Origin: UKL13-3 sp943369665
Lineage (GTDB): Bacteria; Bacteroidota; Bacteroidia; UKL13-3
Reading direction: 5' to 3'
Assembly: GCA_943369665.1 (NCBI GenBank)
Contig: CALRNX020000012.1
Span: forward strand, 72,280 to 136,279
DNA length: 64,000 nt
A program made the position numbers and the translations under genes. Positions 53,185 to 62,033 of the stretch are shown one piece after another. The first letter of the stretch is position 1. Each line of letters starts with the position of its first letter. The notes beneath the pieces are model-generated. The model made no database searches. It was given only the letters and a program-made list of their open reading frames with translations, and was not told the origin of the DNA.

Positions 53185-55263
53185 TTAAAGCGTTAGTCGT
53201 AACTGCAATCGTAAATCACTTATTTTATTTCCATCAATTTTTTCCAATCCACTGCTAATGCTGCTGATATTGCTGTATTGTGTTTGGCTGTATTTAAGCC
53301 ACATGTCAAGTTTTTTGTTTGCTCTGAAATGGATCACCCCGTAGTATCGTATTCCACTATTTTGATAAAGGGGAACCGTATATTGATACAAAACATCTTG
53401 TTCAGTTGCATACACTCTGGCATTATAATCGTCAACTGAAAAAATAGCTATGCGTGTTGTTATAGAAAAACGTTTATTGGTAGTGGTGTAACTCAGATCC
53501 TGGAATATCAGCGAGCCATGTTGGACGCCACTTTGTTCATCCCGATAACTAATGATTTCCAACCGACTTTTTGCACCCAGGTTTTCGGTAATGGTGTATT
53601 GGGCATTCAAACGATACTGTTTGCGCTGATTGATGGTTGTATAGTCTGTTTCGGATAAATTATCGGGTTGGTTTTTGTTTTTTGATTCACTGAGAAAACG
53701 AATATAAAACTGAGCCATCTTATTAGGATTAAATTGCAGTTCCGCCAAATAATCTGTTCCGCGTGAAGGAGCATCCACCAGATACCGCAGCCATTTTGAT
53801 CGATAAAGGTCCATGTAAATATTTAACTGCCATTTACGCATGGGTTTAAAACTTATTCCTGTATAAAATCCTTCTTCATTGCGGCCATCACTGTTTTCGC
53901 CAAACGGGTTATTATAAATTGATTGATAGTTTTTGCTATAGTTGCGATACAGCCAAACCATATCTAAGTTTTGATGCAATACGGTATTCAACCCAACTAC
54001 ACCGGCAAGAGCCCCGTTATCACTCCTTGAACATTCACCAAATAAATTGGCATTGCCCACTTGTACGCCATAGTCGAAACCAATTGTAGTTAATCGGTGG
54101 CCATGAAAATGATACAATTGGTAAGCATCTGTTCCAATCGAAAAAGCTTTATCATATGCTGCATGCACAGCGGTTATTCCGATATTGAACAATTCTCTTT
54201 TGTATGAAAGATGTCCACCCACAATTGATTGTTGCACATTATTTTTATAACTCAATTCTGTATTGGTGCGGTGTAAACCGGAAAGTTGAATACTACTAAA
54301 TTCAGGATCTTCAGTCGTTATATGATCTGAAACGAGTTGATAATTTGTGCTGATCAATTTACGTGATCCAAAGGCTGTGAGTTCTAGTTTTGCCAGGCTA
54401 ACAGTAGCAGCGATACCTCTCATAAACTCATTTTCGTTTAATGAACGGTAGGCTCTGATGGGATCAAAACTTCTCCGCACATTTAATACGTAGGCACTTT
54501 TACGGGCGGCCAATCCGCTGCCAAATGTTAATCCTTGTCCGAAATTTGCCTGATAATCACCAATAGCAAGGGTTTTGAGTTTACCCATATCCCGCATCAC
54601 AAAATGAAAGGAGTTAAAATCAAATCCTTTATGATTGAGGTTAAAAGGTTCACCCATATCCTTTTCTCCATTGTAACCAAAACTAAGTTTGTTGTTGTAA
54701 TTGAACCGATAACGCAGCACATAACGTGTTGGTGAGCCCAAATAATAAGATTTGCCCTCTTCTTTTAGTGTAGGATTATAGCCGGCTCTGTTCTGAAAGT
54801 CGTTATCCCGTGAAGCGATGATCTCGTGTTTGCCTTTTTGGATTCGTTGCAAAAAGGGAGTTTTGTCACGGTAGAAATCATCACCTACTTTTACAAAATA
54901 ACTTAAATAATACAGGGTACGTTCATCAAGAGCTTCTATTGTTTGCAGTTCATATATGCTTCCGTAGTCACCAAATTCGGCTCTGTGTTTTAAGATAGCA
55001 TGAATGGCGATATCATTTAAGAGTAACAACTGTTCCAGTTTAAACCGATCCGCTTTGTTGAGGTCTATTTTGTTTCTGATAAAATATTCGAGCTGTTCTT
55101 GCAGATCCGTGTAATCGGTGGTTGATTCTGTATTTTCAATCCATCGCTCCATGAGGTCTGCTATGATCTTTTCGCTTGGCTCACGGGTTGTTTGTGCTTC
55201 TGTTTTGATAGCAAACAGGAGTGCAAACAATAAAGGGGGTATAAAAATAATTGCACGGCTCAT
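53185..55263 (-). CDS. Outer-membrane protein with helix-hairpin-helix domain
   Basis: 692 aa. Signal peptide (about 1-23, TEAQ). Residues 25-135 are helical with HHH-type hairpins (NKIDLNKADRFKLEQLLLLN and YGSIYELQTIEALDERTLYY), similar to ComEA DNA-binding hairpins. Residues ~150-692 are a long beta-barrel with many alternating strands, such as RYRFNYNNKLSFGYNGEKDM and the terminal ISDLRLQLRLTL. Such HHH-plus-barrel proteins recur in Bacteroidota and are uncharacterised. It starts 2 bp after a PorV/PorQ-like gene, so the two are an operon. Confidence 0.75.
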   Translation of the reverse strand: MSRAIIFIPPLLFALLFAIKTEAQTTREPSEKIIADLMERWIENTESTTDYTDLQEQLEYFIRNKIDLNKADRFKLEQLLLLNDIAIHAILKHRAEFGDYGSIYELQTIEALDERTLYYLSYFVKVGDDFYRDKTPFLQRIQKGKHEIIASRDNDFQNRAGYNPTLKEEGKSYYLGSPTRYVLRYRFNYNNKLSFGYNGEKDMGEPFNLNHKGFDFNSFHFVMRDMGKLKTLAIGDYQANFGQGLTFGSGLAARKSAYVLNVRRSFDPIRAYRSLNENEFMRGIAATVSLAKLELTAFGSRKLISTNYQLVSDHITTEDPEFSSIQLSGLHRTNTELSYKNNVQQSIVGGHLSYKRELFNIGITAVHAAYDKAFSIGTDAYQLYHFHGHRLTTIGFDYGVQVGNANLFGECSRSDNGALAGVVGLNTVLHQNLDMVWLYRNYSKNYQSIYNNPFGENSDGRNEEGFYTGISFKPMRKWQLNIYMDLYRSKWLRYLVDAPSRGTDYLAELQFNPNKMAQFYIRFLSESKNKNQPDNLSETDYTTINQRKQYRLNAQYTITENLGAKSRLEIISYRDEQSGVQHGSLIFQDLSYTTTNKRFSITTRIAIFSVDDYNARVYATEQDVLYQYTVPLYQNSGIRYYGVIHFRANKKLDMWLKYSQTQYSNISSISSGLEKIDGNKISDLRLQLRLTL

Positions 55264-55265
55264 TT

Positions 55266-56111
55266 TTATTTTTCAATGGGGACAGATAATCCAAGATGGG
55301 GTGATACTCCCACCACTTCATGTATGCTCATGGCGATATCTATTTTCACTTTTTTGAGCAGTAATGCTGTACCAAAAGTATAATAGGTTGGCTTGGTTGC
55401 TGCTCCCATGCCGAGGTGTAATACATCATGGATTTTGTAATAAACTCCGGCACGCCATATCAATTCGTTGTTGAGTTGCTGATCGGCTTCAATGTTTAAA
55501 CGTACTTTTTCGGATAAGGTATATGCACAACCCAAACGGGCATATGCGGGGATTTTTTCCCTGGTTGTTTTCCCATAGGTTGATTGGGATGGATTAAATA
55601 CGACAAACGCCAAGGTAAGTTTTGGGATGGGGTTTGCGTACACCCCCAAACCAATTGTAGCATTTCCGGTAGTTCCATAATCCTGTATGAAAGTGGAAAC
55701 ATAATTGAGTTGTATTCCCAGCGAAAAAGATGGACTCAATTTTTTTGCAACAGAAGCAACAAGGCGTTGTTGGTTGTAAACCGAATACCCGAAATGATTA
55801 ATCGCCAGGCCAACATGAACATATTTGAAGGGTTGAACAATGCTTATGTTCGACAATTCTAACTTCGATTCGGTAAAACGTTGTTCGCTGTATGCACCGG
55901 TCTGAAACTTATTGATCTGCGTAATGGCAGCTGCATTATTGGTGGCACTCCAAACATTAGCAATGGCTGCCGAATTGCCTCCCAGCATCCATTGTTCGGC
56001 ACCAATAGGGCCTGTAATAAGCTGTGAATAGCTCGAAAGAGGGAACAGTATGCAAAATAGATAAGCCCTGAAGCGTCTATAAATGAGTAGCTTAATCATA
56101 ATTGTCCGCAT
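55266..56111 (-). CDS. PorV/PorQ-like outer-membrane beta-barrel protein
   Basis: 281 aa. Signal peptide, probably from the second Met (MIKLLIYRRFRAYLFCILFP), with cleavage near SYSQ at about 29. The start of the mature protein (GAEQWMLGGNSAAIANVWSA) is the family pattern GARxxGMGGxxxAxxDxxxA seen in FadL-like PorV/PorQ/PorP barrels, followed by repeated strands and ending ...HLGLSVPIEK. It is operonic with the HHH-barrel protein (gap 2 bp). It could help attach or shuttle T9SS cargo, but the true role is unknown. Confidence 0.7.
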   Translation of the reverse strand: MRTIMIKLLIYRRFRAYLFCILFPLSSYSQLITGPIGAEQWMLGGNSAAIANVWSATNNAAAITQINKFQTGAYSEQRFTESKLELSNISIVQPFKYVHVGLAINHFGYSVYNQQRLVASVAKKLSPSFSLGIQLNYVSTFIQDYGTTGNATIGLGVYANPIPKLTLAFVVFNPSQSTYGKTTREKIPAYARLGCAYTLSEKVRLNIEADQQLNNELIWRAGVYYKIHDVLHLGMGAATKPTYYTFGTALLLKKVKIDIAMSIHEVVGVSPHLGLSVPIEK

Positions 56112-56137
56112 TGGCTAAATGGTAGTGTAAATCTAAG

Positions 56138-56167
56138 TTTCTAAATTCATATTTAATCGTATTTTTG
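56138..56167 (+). promoter_or_regulatory. Candidate promoter of the membrane pyrophosphatase gene
   Basis: TATTTTTG (56160-56167) matches TAnnTTTG; TTTC at 56138-56141 stands 18 nt upstream in place of TTTG. The start codon is 30 bp downstream. Confidence 0.5.
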
Positions 56168-56197
56168 CCCACCTTAGAAAAAATATATTTATAACAT

Positions 56198-58705
56198 ATG
56201 GAGAATGTAATTTACTTAATTCCCGCGCTTGGTATTCTAGGCCTTATTGTAATGGCCATAAAAAGTGCATGGGTTAACAAACAAGATGCAGGTGATGCGA
56301 AAATGACGGAGTTGGCTGGCTATATAGCTGATGGAGCAATGGCCTTTTTGAAAGCAGAATGGAGAGTTTTAGGAGTATTTGTTGCATTTGCGGCAGCTCT
56401 TTTGGCTTATTCGGGCACTATACATGAGATTAACGGAAAACCAATTCACTCGAGCTGGGTAATTTCGATATCATTTATTATTGGAGCGGTATTTTCGGCA
56501 ACTGCCGGGTATATTGGAATGAAAGTGGCTACCAAAGCCAACGTTCGTACCACACAAGCTGCACGTACAAGTTTAAAACAAGCACTTAAAGTGTCATTTA
56601 CAGGTGGTACTGTAATGGGATTGGGAGTTGCAGGCTTAGCTGTTTTAGGATTGGGAGGATTGTTCATTGCTTTCCTTGCAATGTTTAAAGATCTTGGTGT
56701 TGACCAGGTAAAGACAGCTATCGAAGTATTGACAGGTTTCTCTTTAGGAGCAGAGTCGATCGCTTTATTTGCACGTGTTGGTGGTGGTATCTATACTAAA
56801 GCAGCCGATGTAGGAGCTGATCTGGTAGGTAAAGTTGAAGCCGGAATTCCGGAAGATGATGTTCGTAACCCTGCAACCATTGCCGATAACGTAGGTGATA
56901 ACGTGGGTGACGTAGCCGGTATGGGTGCCGATTTATTTGGTTCGTATGTGGCTACCATTTTGGCCACAATGGTTTTGGGTCAGGAAATTACAGTAACCGA
57001 TGCGTTTGGTGGAATGTCGCCAATCTTATTACCAATGGTGATTTGCGGTTTGGGTATTTTATTCTCAATTGTTGGAACCTGGTTCGTAACCATTAAGGAT
57101 GATAAATCAAATGTTCAAAATGCATTAAACATGGGTAACTGGGCTTCCATGTTGCTAACGGTTATTGCTTCATACTTTGTTGTGATGTGGATGTTACCTG
57201 AAACATTGAACTTACGTGGTTATGAGTTTTCGAATATCAATGTGTTTTGGGCAATTGTAGTAGGTACAGTTGTGGGTGCAATCATGAGTATTGTTACCGA
57301 ATACTACACTGCAATGGGTAAGCCTCCGGTTTTGTCTATCATTCAACAATCTTCAACAGGGCACGCTACCAATATTATTGGTGGATTATCGGTAGGAATG
57401 AAATCAACTGTTATTCCTATTTTAACTCTTGCCGGAGGTATTATGGCCTCTTACTATTTTGCAGGTTTATATGGTGTGGCTATTGCAGCTGCAGGTATGA
57501 TGGCTACAACTGCTATGCAATTGGCAATTGATGCTTTCGGACCGATTGCGGATAACGCTGGTGGTATTGCAGAAATGAGTCAATTGCCTCCTGAAGTGCG
57601 TGAACGTACGGATAATTTGGATGCAGTGGGTAATACAACGGCTGCTACCGGAAAAGGATTTGCGATCGCTTCGGCTGCTTTAACATCATTGGCTTTATTT
57701 GCTGCGTTTGTGGGTATTGCCGGTATTGATGCAATTGATATTTACAAAGCCCCTGTTTTGGCCGGTTTGTTTGTTGGTGGTATGATTCCTTTCATTTTCT
57801 CGGCATTGTGTATACAAGCCGTAGGTAGAGCTGCTATGGATATGGTGCAAGAGGTTCGCAGACAATTCCGCGAAATTCCGGGTATCATGGAATACAAAGC
57901 AAAACCAGAGTATGAAAAATGTGTGGCTATTTCAACAAAAGCCTCTATCCGCGAAATGATGTTACCGGGCGGTATTGCATTGGTTACTCCTTTAATCGTA
58001 GGATTTATTTTTGGTCCTGAGGTTTTAGGTGGATTATTGGCCGGTGTTACGGTAAGTGGTGTATTGATGGGAATTTTCCAAAGCAATGCAGGTGGTGCAT
58101 GGGATAATGCAAAAAAATCTTTTGAGAAAGGTGTGTTGATTAACGGTGAAATGTTCTACAAAAAATCGGAGCCACACAAAGCTTCGGTTACAGGTGATAC
58201 CGTTGGAGATCCATTCAAAGATACTTCAGGTCCTTCAATGAATATTTTGATCAAATTGATGTCGATCGTGTCGTTGGTAATTGCTCCTTACATTGCTGTA
58301 AATGGTGGAATGAAAGCAGATAACACAATGCATGGTGAGAAAATGGAATGCTGCGCATCAGCCGACCACGGAGCCGGAATGGATTGCGGTAATGCAAAAT
58401 GCGATATGGAAGTATGCAAAACACTTACCAAAGAACAATGTGCTGCATATTGCGATAGCGTTGGGTGCACAACAGAAGAAAAAGAAATGTGCCTGAGCAT
58501 GTATGGAGCAGATGGAAAATTTGATGAAGCAAAATGTAAAGAAATGTGCAAAGGCGAAAAGGCCGGAGCTTCGATGGAAAACTGTGATAAAGGATGCGCA
58601 ACGGCTGAAGAGTGCGAGAAACACTGTGATGATAAATGTGTGGCTTCACACAAAGAAGGCAAAGGATGCTGCTCAACAGGAGAAAGCAATCATTGCGCTC
58701 ACTAA
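56198..58705 (+). CDS. hppA: Membrane-bound pyrophosphatase with 19-Cys C-terminal extension
   Basis: 835 aa. Residues 1-703 are a complete ion-pumping pyrophosphatase with about 16 helices and the catalytic blocks DVGADLVGKVEAGIPEDDVR, NPATIADNVGDNVGDVAGMG, and FGPIADNAGGIAEM. At the cation-selectivity site GNTTAATGKG the residues are A482 and G485, the K+-dependent form; whether H+ or Na+ is moved cannot be told. The usual ~700-aa protein stops near residue 703. Here a 131-residue tail follows (58310-58702) with 19 Cys from 718 to 833 and 6 His, in CC, CxxxC and CxxxxC spacings (MECC, CDMEVC, CKEMC, GCC). The C-terminus of this family lies outside the cytoplasm, so the tail would face the periplasm, possibly binding metal. 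The tail is in frame, with normal codon use. Confidence 0.95.
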   Translation: MENVIYLIPALGILGLIVMAIKSAWVNKQDAGDAKMTELAGYIADGAMAFLKAEWRVLGVFVAFAAALLAYSGTIHEINGKPIHSSWVISISFIIGAVFSATAGYIGMKVATKANVRTTQAARTSLKQALKVSFTGGTVMGLGVAGLAVLGLGGLFIAFLAMFKDLGVDQVKTAIEVLTGFSLGAESIALFARVGGGIYTKAADVGADLVGKVEAGIPEDDVRNPATIADNVGDNVGDVAGMGADLFGSYVATILATMVLGQEITVTDAFGGMSPILLPMVICGLGILFSIVGTWFVTIKDDKSNVQNALNMGNWASMLLTVIASYFVVMWMLPETLNLRGYEFSNINVFWAIVVGTVVGAIMSIVTEYYTAMGKPPVLSIIQQSSTGHATNIIGGLSVGMKSTVIPILTLAGGIMASYYFAGLYGVAIAAAGMMATTAMQLAIDAFGPIADNAGGIAEMSQLPPEVRERTDNLDAVGNTTAATGKGFAIASAALTSLALFAAFVGIAGIDAIDIYKAPVLAGLFVGGMIPFIFSALCIQAVGRAAMDMVQEVRRQFREIPGIMEYKAKPEYEKCVAISTKASIREMMLPGGIALVTPLIVGFIFGPEVLGGLLAGVTVSGVLMGIFQSNAGGAWDNAKKSFEKGVLINGEMFYKKSEPHKASVTGDTVGDPFKDTSGPSMNILIKLMSIVSLVIAPYIAVNGGMKADNTMHGEKMECCASADHGAGMDCGNAKCDMEVCKTLTKEQCAAYCDSVGCTTEEKEMCLSMYGADGKFDEAKCKEMCKGEKAGASMENCDKGCATAEECEKHCDDKCVASHKEGKGCCSTGESNHCAH

Positions 58706-58740
58706 AATCATTGATTTTCCTTACTAAATAATAATACGAG

Positions 58741-58776
58741 AAAGCCTCGCTCCGAACATTTCGGAAGCGAGGCTTT
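58741..58776. terminator. Bidirectional terminator between hppA and the convergent lipoprotein gene
   Basis: AAAGCCTCGCTCCGA pairs with TCGGAAGCGAGGCTTT (one bulge) and is followed by ATTTTTTT on the plus strand. On the minus strand the stem sits at the end of the lipoprotein gene. Confidence 0.85.
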
Positions 58777-59551
58777 ATTTTTTTACCAATGGTAGAATGT
58801 CTTTTGCCGGAATCGTAAAGGTTGTACTTCCTACCACATAAGGGCCAACTTCATAGTTGTTGTAAAAAAAAGTAATGCCTTCATCGTGGATGTAAAAATT
58901 ATTGTTGAGCGCAAAATGATCGTTGGCAAACCAATATCCTGCATCAGTTAAATTCTTACCCGGTTCGATTTCTTTTGCCGATCTGAATAGCGGTTCTCCT
59001 AAGGAAGTTAGTTTAACAATGGCTGTGCTGTCAAAAAAATCAGTTAGTAACAATTGATGTCCATTGGTTTTAGCAATCATTTTATACCATATATGACTAT
59101 TAGGATGTGCGCCTCCTGTAAAACTGTAATCGGAATATTGCAACGTGATCCATTTAGGATTTTGGTTTATAACCGAAAGTTCTTTTTCAATGAACCAAGG
59201 TACATTGTAGCCATCTTGCTCCGCCTTAAAATCAGCATATTCTTTCAAGAAAAATTGTTGCACACTATCAGGCGCTGTGATCTGATGTTCCTCGTCTTTA
59301 AATGCTTTGTTAACGATACGTTCCAATGAGTCGGCTAAAGGTTTTTGTACATACCTGAATTGAGGAAAATTAAATTCAATATAGGTGCATTCCTGCGAGT
59401 CTTTATCGCAATTGTTGAATGACTGTACCATGTAGATCATTTCATAATTTACCGTATCCGTTTCGGTTGATTGTTCGGCAGCAGTAGGGGAGTTACTGCA
59501 ATTACTGAAGAGCAGTAACGCTATTAGAATGAAGAAGGCGTTTTTCATCAC
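58775..59551 (-). CDS. DUF3298-type lipoprotein (RsiV/PdaC-like)
   Basis: 258 aa. Lipoprotein signal with lipobox LLFSNC (Cys at about 18). Mature region: acidic beta-strand N-part, then the family block TLQYSDYSFTGGAHPNSHIW and KTNGHQLLLTDFF, and FYIHDEGITFFYNNYEVGPY near the C-terminus, the pattern of DUF3298/RsiV-type domains found in sigma regulators and deacetylase-like proteins. Anchored to a membrane, periplasmic side. No catalytic residue is certain. It is divergent in function from its neighbours; the cytochrome gene starts 64 bp away on the same strand. Confidence 0.82.
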   Translation of the reverse strand: MMKNAFFILIALLLFSNCSNSPTAAEQSTETDTVNYEMIYMVQSFNNCDKDSQECTYIEFNFPQFRYVQKPLADSLERIVNKAFKDEEHQITAPDSVQQFFLKEYADFKAEQDGYNVPWFIEKELSVINQNPKWITLQYSDYSFTGGAHPNSHIWYKMIAKTNGHQLLLTDFFDSTAIVKLTSLGEPLFRSAKEIEPGKNLTDAGYWFANDHFALNNNFYIHDEGITFFYNNYEVGPYVVGSTTFTIPAKDILPLVKK

Positions 59552-59615
59552 TGCAAGATATGTTTCTGTTTGCAGTTTTCTGCCGGTTACAATTTGATCC
59601 GCAAGATTCTGAATA

Positions 59616-60008
59616 TTACGAATGTTTATCCACGCTTTTGTGTGCTACGGTAATCCCGCTCTTTTTTTTGTATGTCAGAAAGGTCATGATCATTCCAAGC
59701 TCTTCGGCCGGAAGTTGTTCATCACTCATGAGCATTTCGTGTGTATTGTTTGCCACACGGATCTGGTATGATTCGAGCTGTTCGGGGGTAAAATCAGGGA
59801 TTAGTTCTTTGCCCCATTTTTTAGTGGTATGGCATCGAGCGCAATTCAAGTCGTACAGTATTTTTCCTTTGTCGCATATTTTGGTATACTCCGCTTGCAC
59901 AGGAGGCCCCATTTCGGTTGGAAAAACATACACTGTTTTTTGGGGTGTACTGCAAGCAATAACGACAATGGTTAACAGTATCAGAATGTAAATCGTATTT
60001 TTTTTCAT
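59616..60008 (-). CDS. Monoheme cytochrome c lipoprotein
   Basis: 130 aa. Lipoprotein signal (about 1-18, VVIACS). One CARCH heme-binding motif (in LYDLNCARCHTTKKWGKELI) and a distal Met-containing helix region EMLMSDEQLPAEELGMIMTF. A small electron-transfer cytochrome on the periplasmic side. It begins 3 bp after the end of the diheme peroxidase gene and probably hands electrons to it. Confidence 0.88.
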   Translation of the reverse strand: MKKNTIYILILLTIVVIACSTPQKTVYVFPTEMGPPVQAEYTKICDKGKILYDLNCARCHTTKKWGKELIPDFTPEQLESYQIRVANNTHEMLMSDEQLPAEELGMIMTFLTYKKKSGITVAHKSVDKHS

Positions 60009-60011
60009 AAC

Positions 60012-61937
60012 CTAATATGTTCCACCAATTGTTCGATTATTCCACTCCTTGTTTTGTGAAACAGGTAAACTTTTTGGGGATTGTTCAATGGGTATTTGTT
60101 CTGTTAATGATTGGATAAATGCCAGTAGGTTTTTTTTCTCATCTGGAGATAAATGTAAAGAGTCGGATGACAGGGTTTGGTTGGGTACTGCTAGCCCCCT
60201 GCCGGCTCCTCCGCCTGCATCATAAAAATCGATCACTTCTTCGAGGGTATTAAATACTCCATTGTGCATATATGGTTTGGTATAAGTGGCATTGCGCACA
60301 GTTCCTGTTCTAAATGCATTTAATGTTTCGGTTGCCGGGTTTAGTACATACCGACCTTTGTCGTTACTTAATGCAGTATAGTTTATATTGGAAGGCACTC
60401 CCAATACCTCAAACTCCGAACCGATATAAGGTGGTTTGACCCCATTAAATTGAGGGGCAAAATGGCAGGTTCCGCATTGCGCTTTACCCATAAATACATT
60501 AAATCCTTTTTGCACATCTATTGGTGCTGTCGTTTTTTTATTCATTGCTTCATCAAATGGAGCTGAATACTTGCTGAATTTGCTGTAATAAAAAGTAATC
60601 ACTGATGCAATATGATCGGCAGTAAGTGTCGGTTCCTGGGGTGTGTATTTGAGAAGTTTTTCAAATCCCTTTTTATATTCTTTACAACTCAATATTTTTT
60701 GGAGCATTTCTTTTTCTTCGCATCCCATTTCCTCCGAATTACTAATGACCCCTTTGGTCTGCGATTGCAGCGTATAATGTTTTCCATCGGCCATTAACAG
60801 ATGATTGTATTGTGCATTTAAAAGGGTAGGAGTGTTGCGCGATAAGAAACCCTGGTGATTAAAAGCGAAAGAAGTTGTTGTAAGGGTATCGGTAAAAAAT
60901 TGGGAAGGATTGTGACATGATGCACAACTGCGTTGATTATTCCCGGATAAAAGCGGGTCGAAAAATAAAAGTTTACCCAATTTATCCATTTCTGCCAATG
61001 CGCTTTCTTCTTGTACCCTATGAAAAATCCCTTTTGGATTTTGGGCGAAGTATAACGATTTGGAAAAAATGGATGAAGCTTGTTTGTTCAACGCATAATC
61101 AACCAAACTTTTACTGTGTACCTTGTAATCAATGATCATTTGTTGATTCAATGCATAAAGCGGATTTACATAATCACGTATAAATGTATAATGATCAAAA
61201 TTTTCGTAATGATCAGGTTGCTCGTTTACAAACAGTTTGCAGTTACGGTAAAGTGTTAGATATTGTTGAGTAAGTGCTGTTGTTGAATAGCTTTCATTAA
61301 ACAAGCTATAAATGGTATTCGTTTCAGTAAGCAATAACCTGAGTTCGGGAATGATTTCGTTAGTATTAGGACATTCAAATCCTGTTGTGTATATCGTAGC
61401 CAAATTGAGTAAATACAATCTATTGCATAGGTAAAAATGATGGTGGCTGGTTAGTTCATTCGTAATTGAATCGTGTTTGTATGATTGCAAAGCCGCGATA
61501 CTTTGCCTGATAAGATGAGCGAGTGTGTCTTTAATTGGATTTTGTTCTTCCAGGTATTGATAGGCCAGCGTTAGTCCGGCTCCTTCACGCCTGTATGGTT
61601 TTTCAAATTTTTCAAATACCTCTGTTTCCCATTCCACGGGTAAAGGGCCATTTAGTTTTTTGTGAGAAAGCGGGTCGAGGTACCGAAACCAAAAATCGAC
61701 TCCTTTGAGTTTGTTTCGCGTGTGTGCGATTTCAGATCGTATTTTTTGAATCTCACCATTTACATTTAAGTCGCTTTTGTGGATGATGGTCAACAGATTT
61801 TCTTCAGCCAGTTCGAATCGTTGAAGTTGTTGTTGGTAATACAACTCATAACGGGTTTGATTTTCATTTTGGCGAAAGGAAAGTGTTACGATTGCAATCA
61901 ATAATGTAAAAAACGGCAATGCAATTTTAGGATTCAT
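60012..61937 (-). CDS. Diheme cytochrome c peroxidase/MauG-like protein with N-terminal helical domain
   Basis: 641 aa. Signal peptide (1-20, hydrophobic, then RQNENQT). The first ~290 residues are helical and of uncertain family; a short GFECP stretch recalls imelysin-like iron-regulated proteins. The C-terminal half is a cytochrome c peroxidase: GKLLFFDPLLSGNNQRSCASCHNPSQFF (heme 1) and CGTCHFAP (heme 2), with TYTKPYMHNGVFNTLEEVIDFYDAGGGAGR at the end. It reduces peroxide or oxidises a protein substrate in the periplasm. It is operonic with the monoheme cytochrome (3-bp gap). The N-terminal domain makes it about 250 residues longer than a plain CcpA. Confidence 0.88.
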   Translation of the reverse strand: MNPKIALPFFTLLIAIVTLSFRQNENQTRYELYYQQQLQRFELAEENLLTIIHKSDLNVNGEIQKIRSEIAHTRNKLKGVDFWFRYLDPLSHKKLNGPLPVEWETEVFEKFEKPYRREGAGLTLAYQYLEEQNPIKDTLAHLIRQSIAALQSYKHDSITNELTSHHHFYLCNRLYLLNLATIYTTGFECPNTNEIIPELRLLLTETNTIYSLFNESYSTTALTQQYLTLYRNCKLFVNEQPDHYENFDHYTFIRDYVNPLYALNQQMIIDYKVHSKSLVDYALNKQASSIFSKSLYFAQNPKGIFHRVQEESALAEMDKLGKLLFFDPLLSGNNQRSCASCHNPSQFFTDTLTTTSFAFNHQGFLSRNTPTLLNAQYNHLLMADGKHYTLQSQTKGVISNSEEMGCEEKEMLQKILSCKEYKKGFEKLLKYTPQEPTLTADHIASVITFYYSKFSKYSAPFDEAMNKKTTAPIDVQKGFNVFMGKAQCGTCHFAPQFNGVKPPYIGSEFEVLGVPSNINYTALSNDKGRYVLNPATETLNAFRTGTVRNATYTKPYMHNGVFNTLEEVIDFYDAGGGAGRGLAVPNQTLSSDSLHLSPDEKKNLLAFIQSLTEQIPIEQSPKSLPVSQNKEWNNRTIGGTY

Positions 61938-61970
61938 AGCGTTATCAATAGAAAGGTATTAAATGTAAAA

Positions 61971-62007
61971 AAACGGGAGAAGCCTTTCTGGAGGCTTCTT
62001 CCCGTTT
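61971..62007 (-). terminator. Terminator of the PhoX-like gene
   Basis: On the minus strand AAACGGGAAGAAGCC pairs with GGCTTCTCCCGTTT (one bulge) with a loop of about 8 nt, then TTTTTTACATTT. It lies about 30 bp after the stop codon. Confidence 0.85.
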
Positions 62008-62033
62008 AAAAGGTAGGTTGGTTATTATTGTGT

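Noticed and set aside
59560..59991. 143-residue plus-strand frame opposite the cytochrome c gene
   Set aside because: The other strand carries a heme motif and lipobox; this frame has no recognisable domain.
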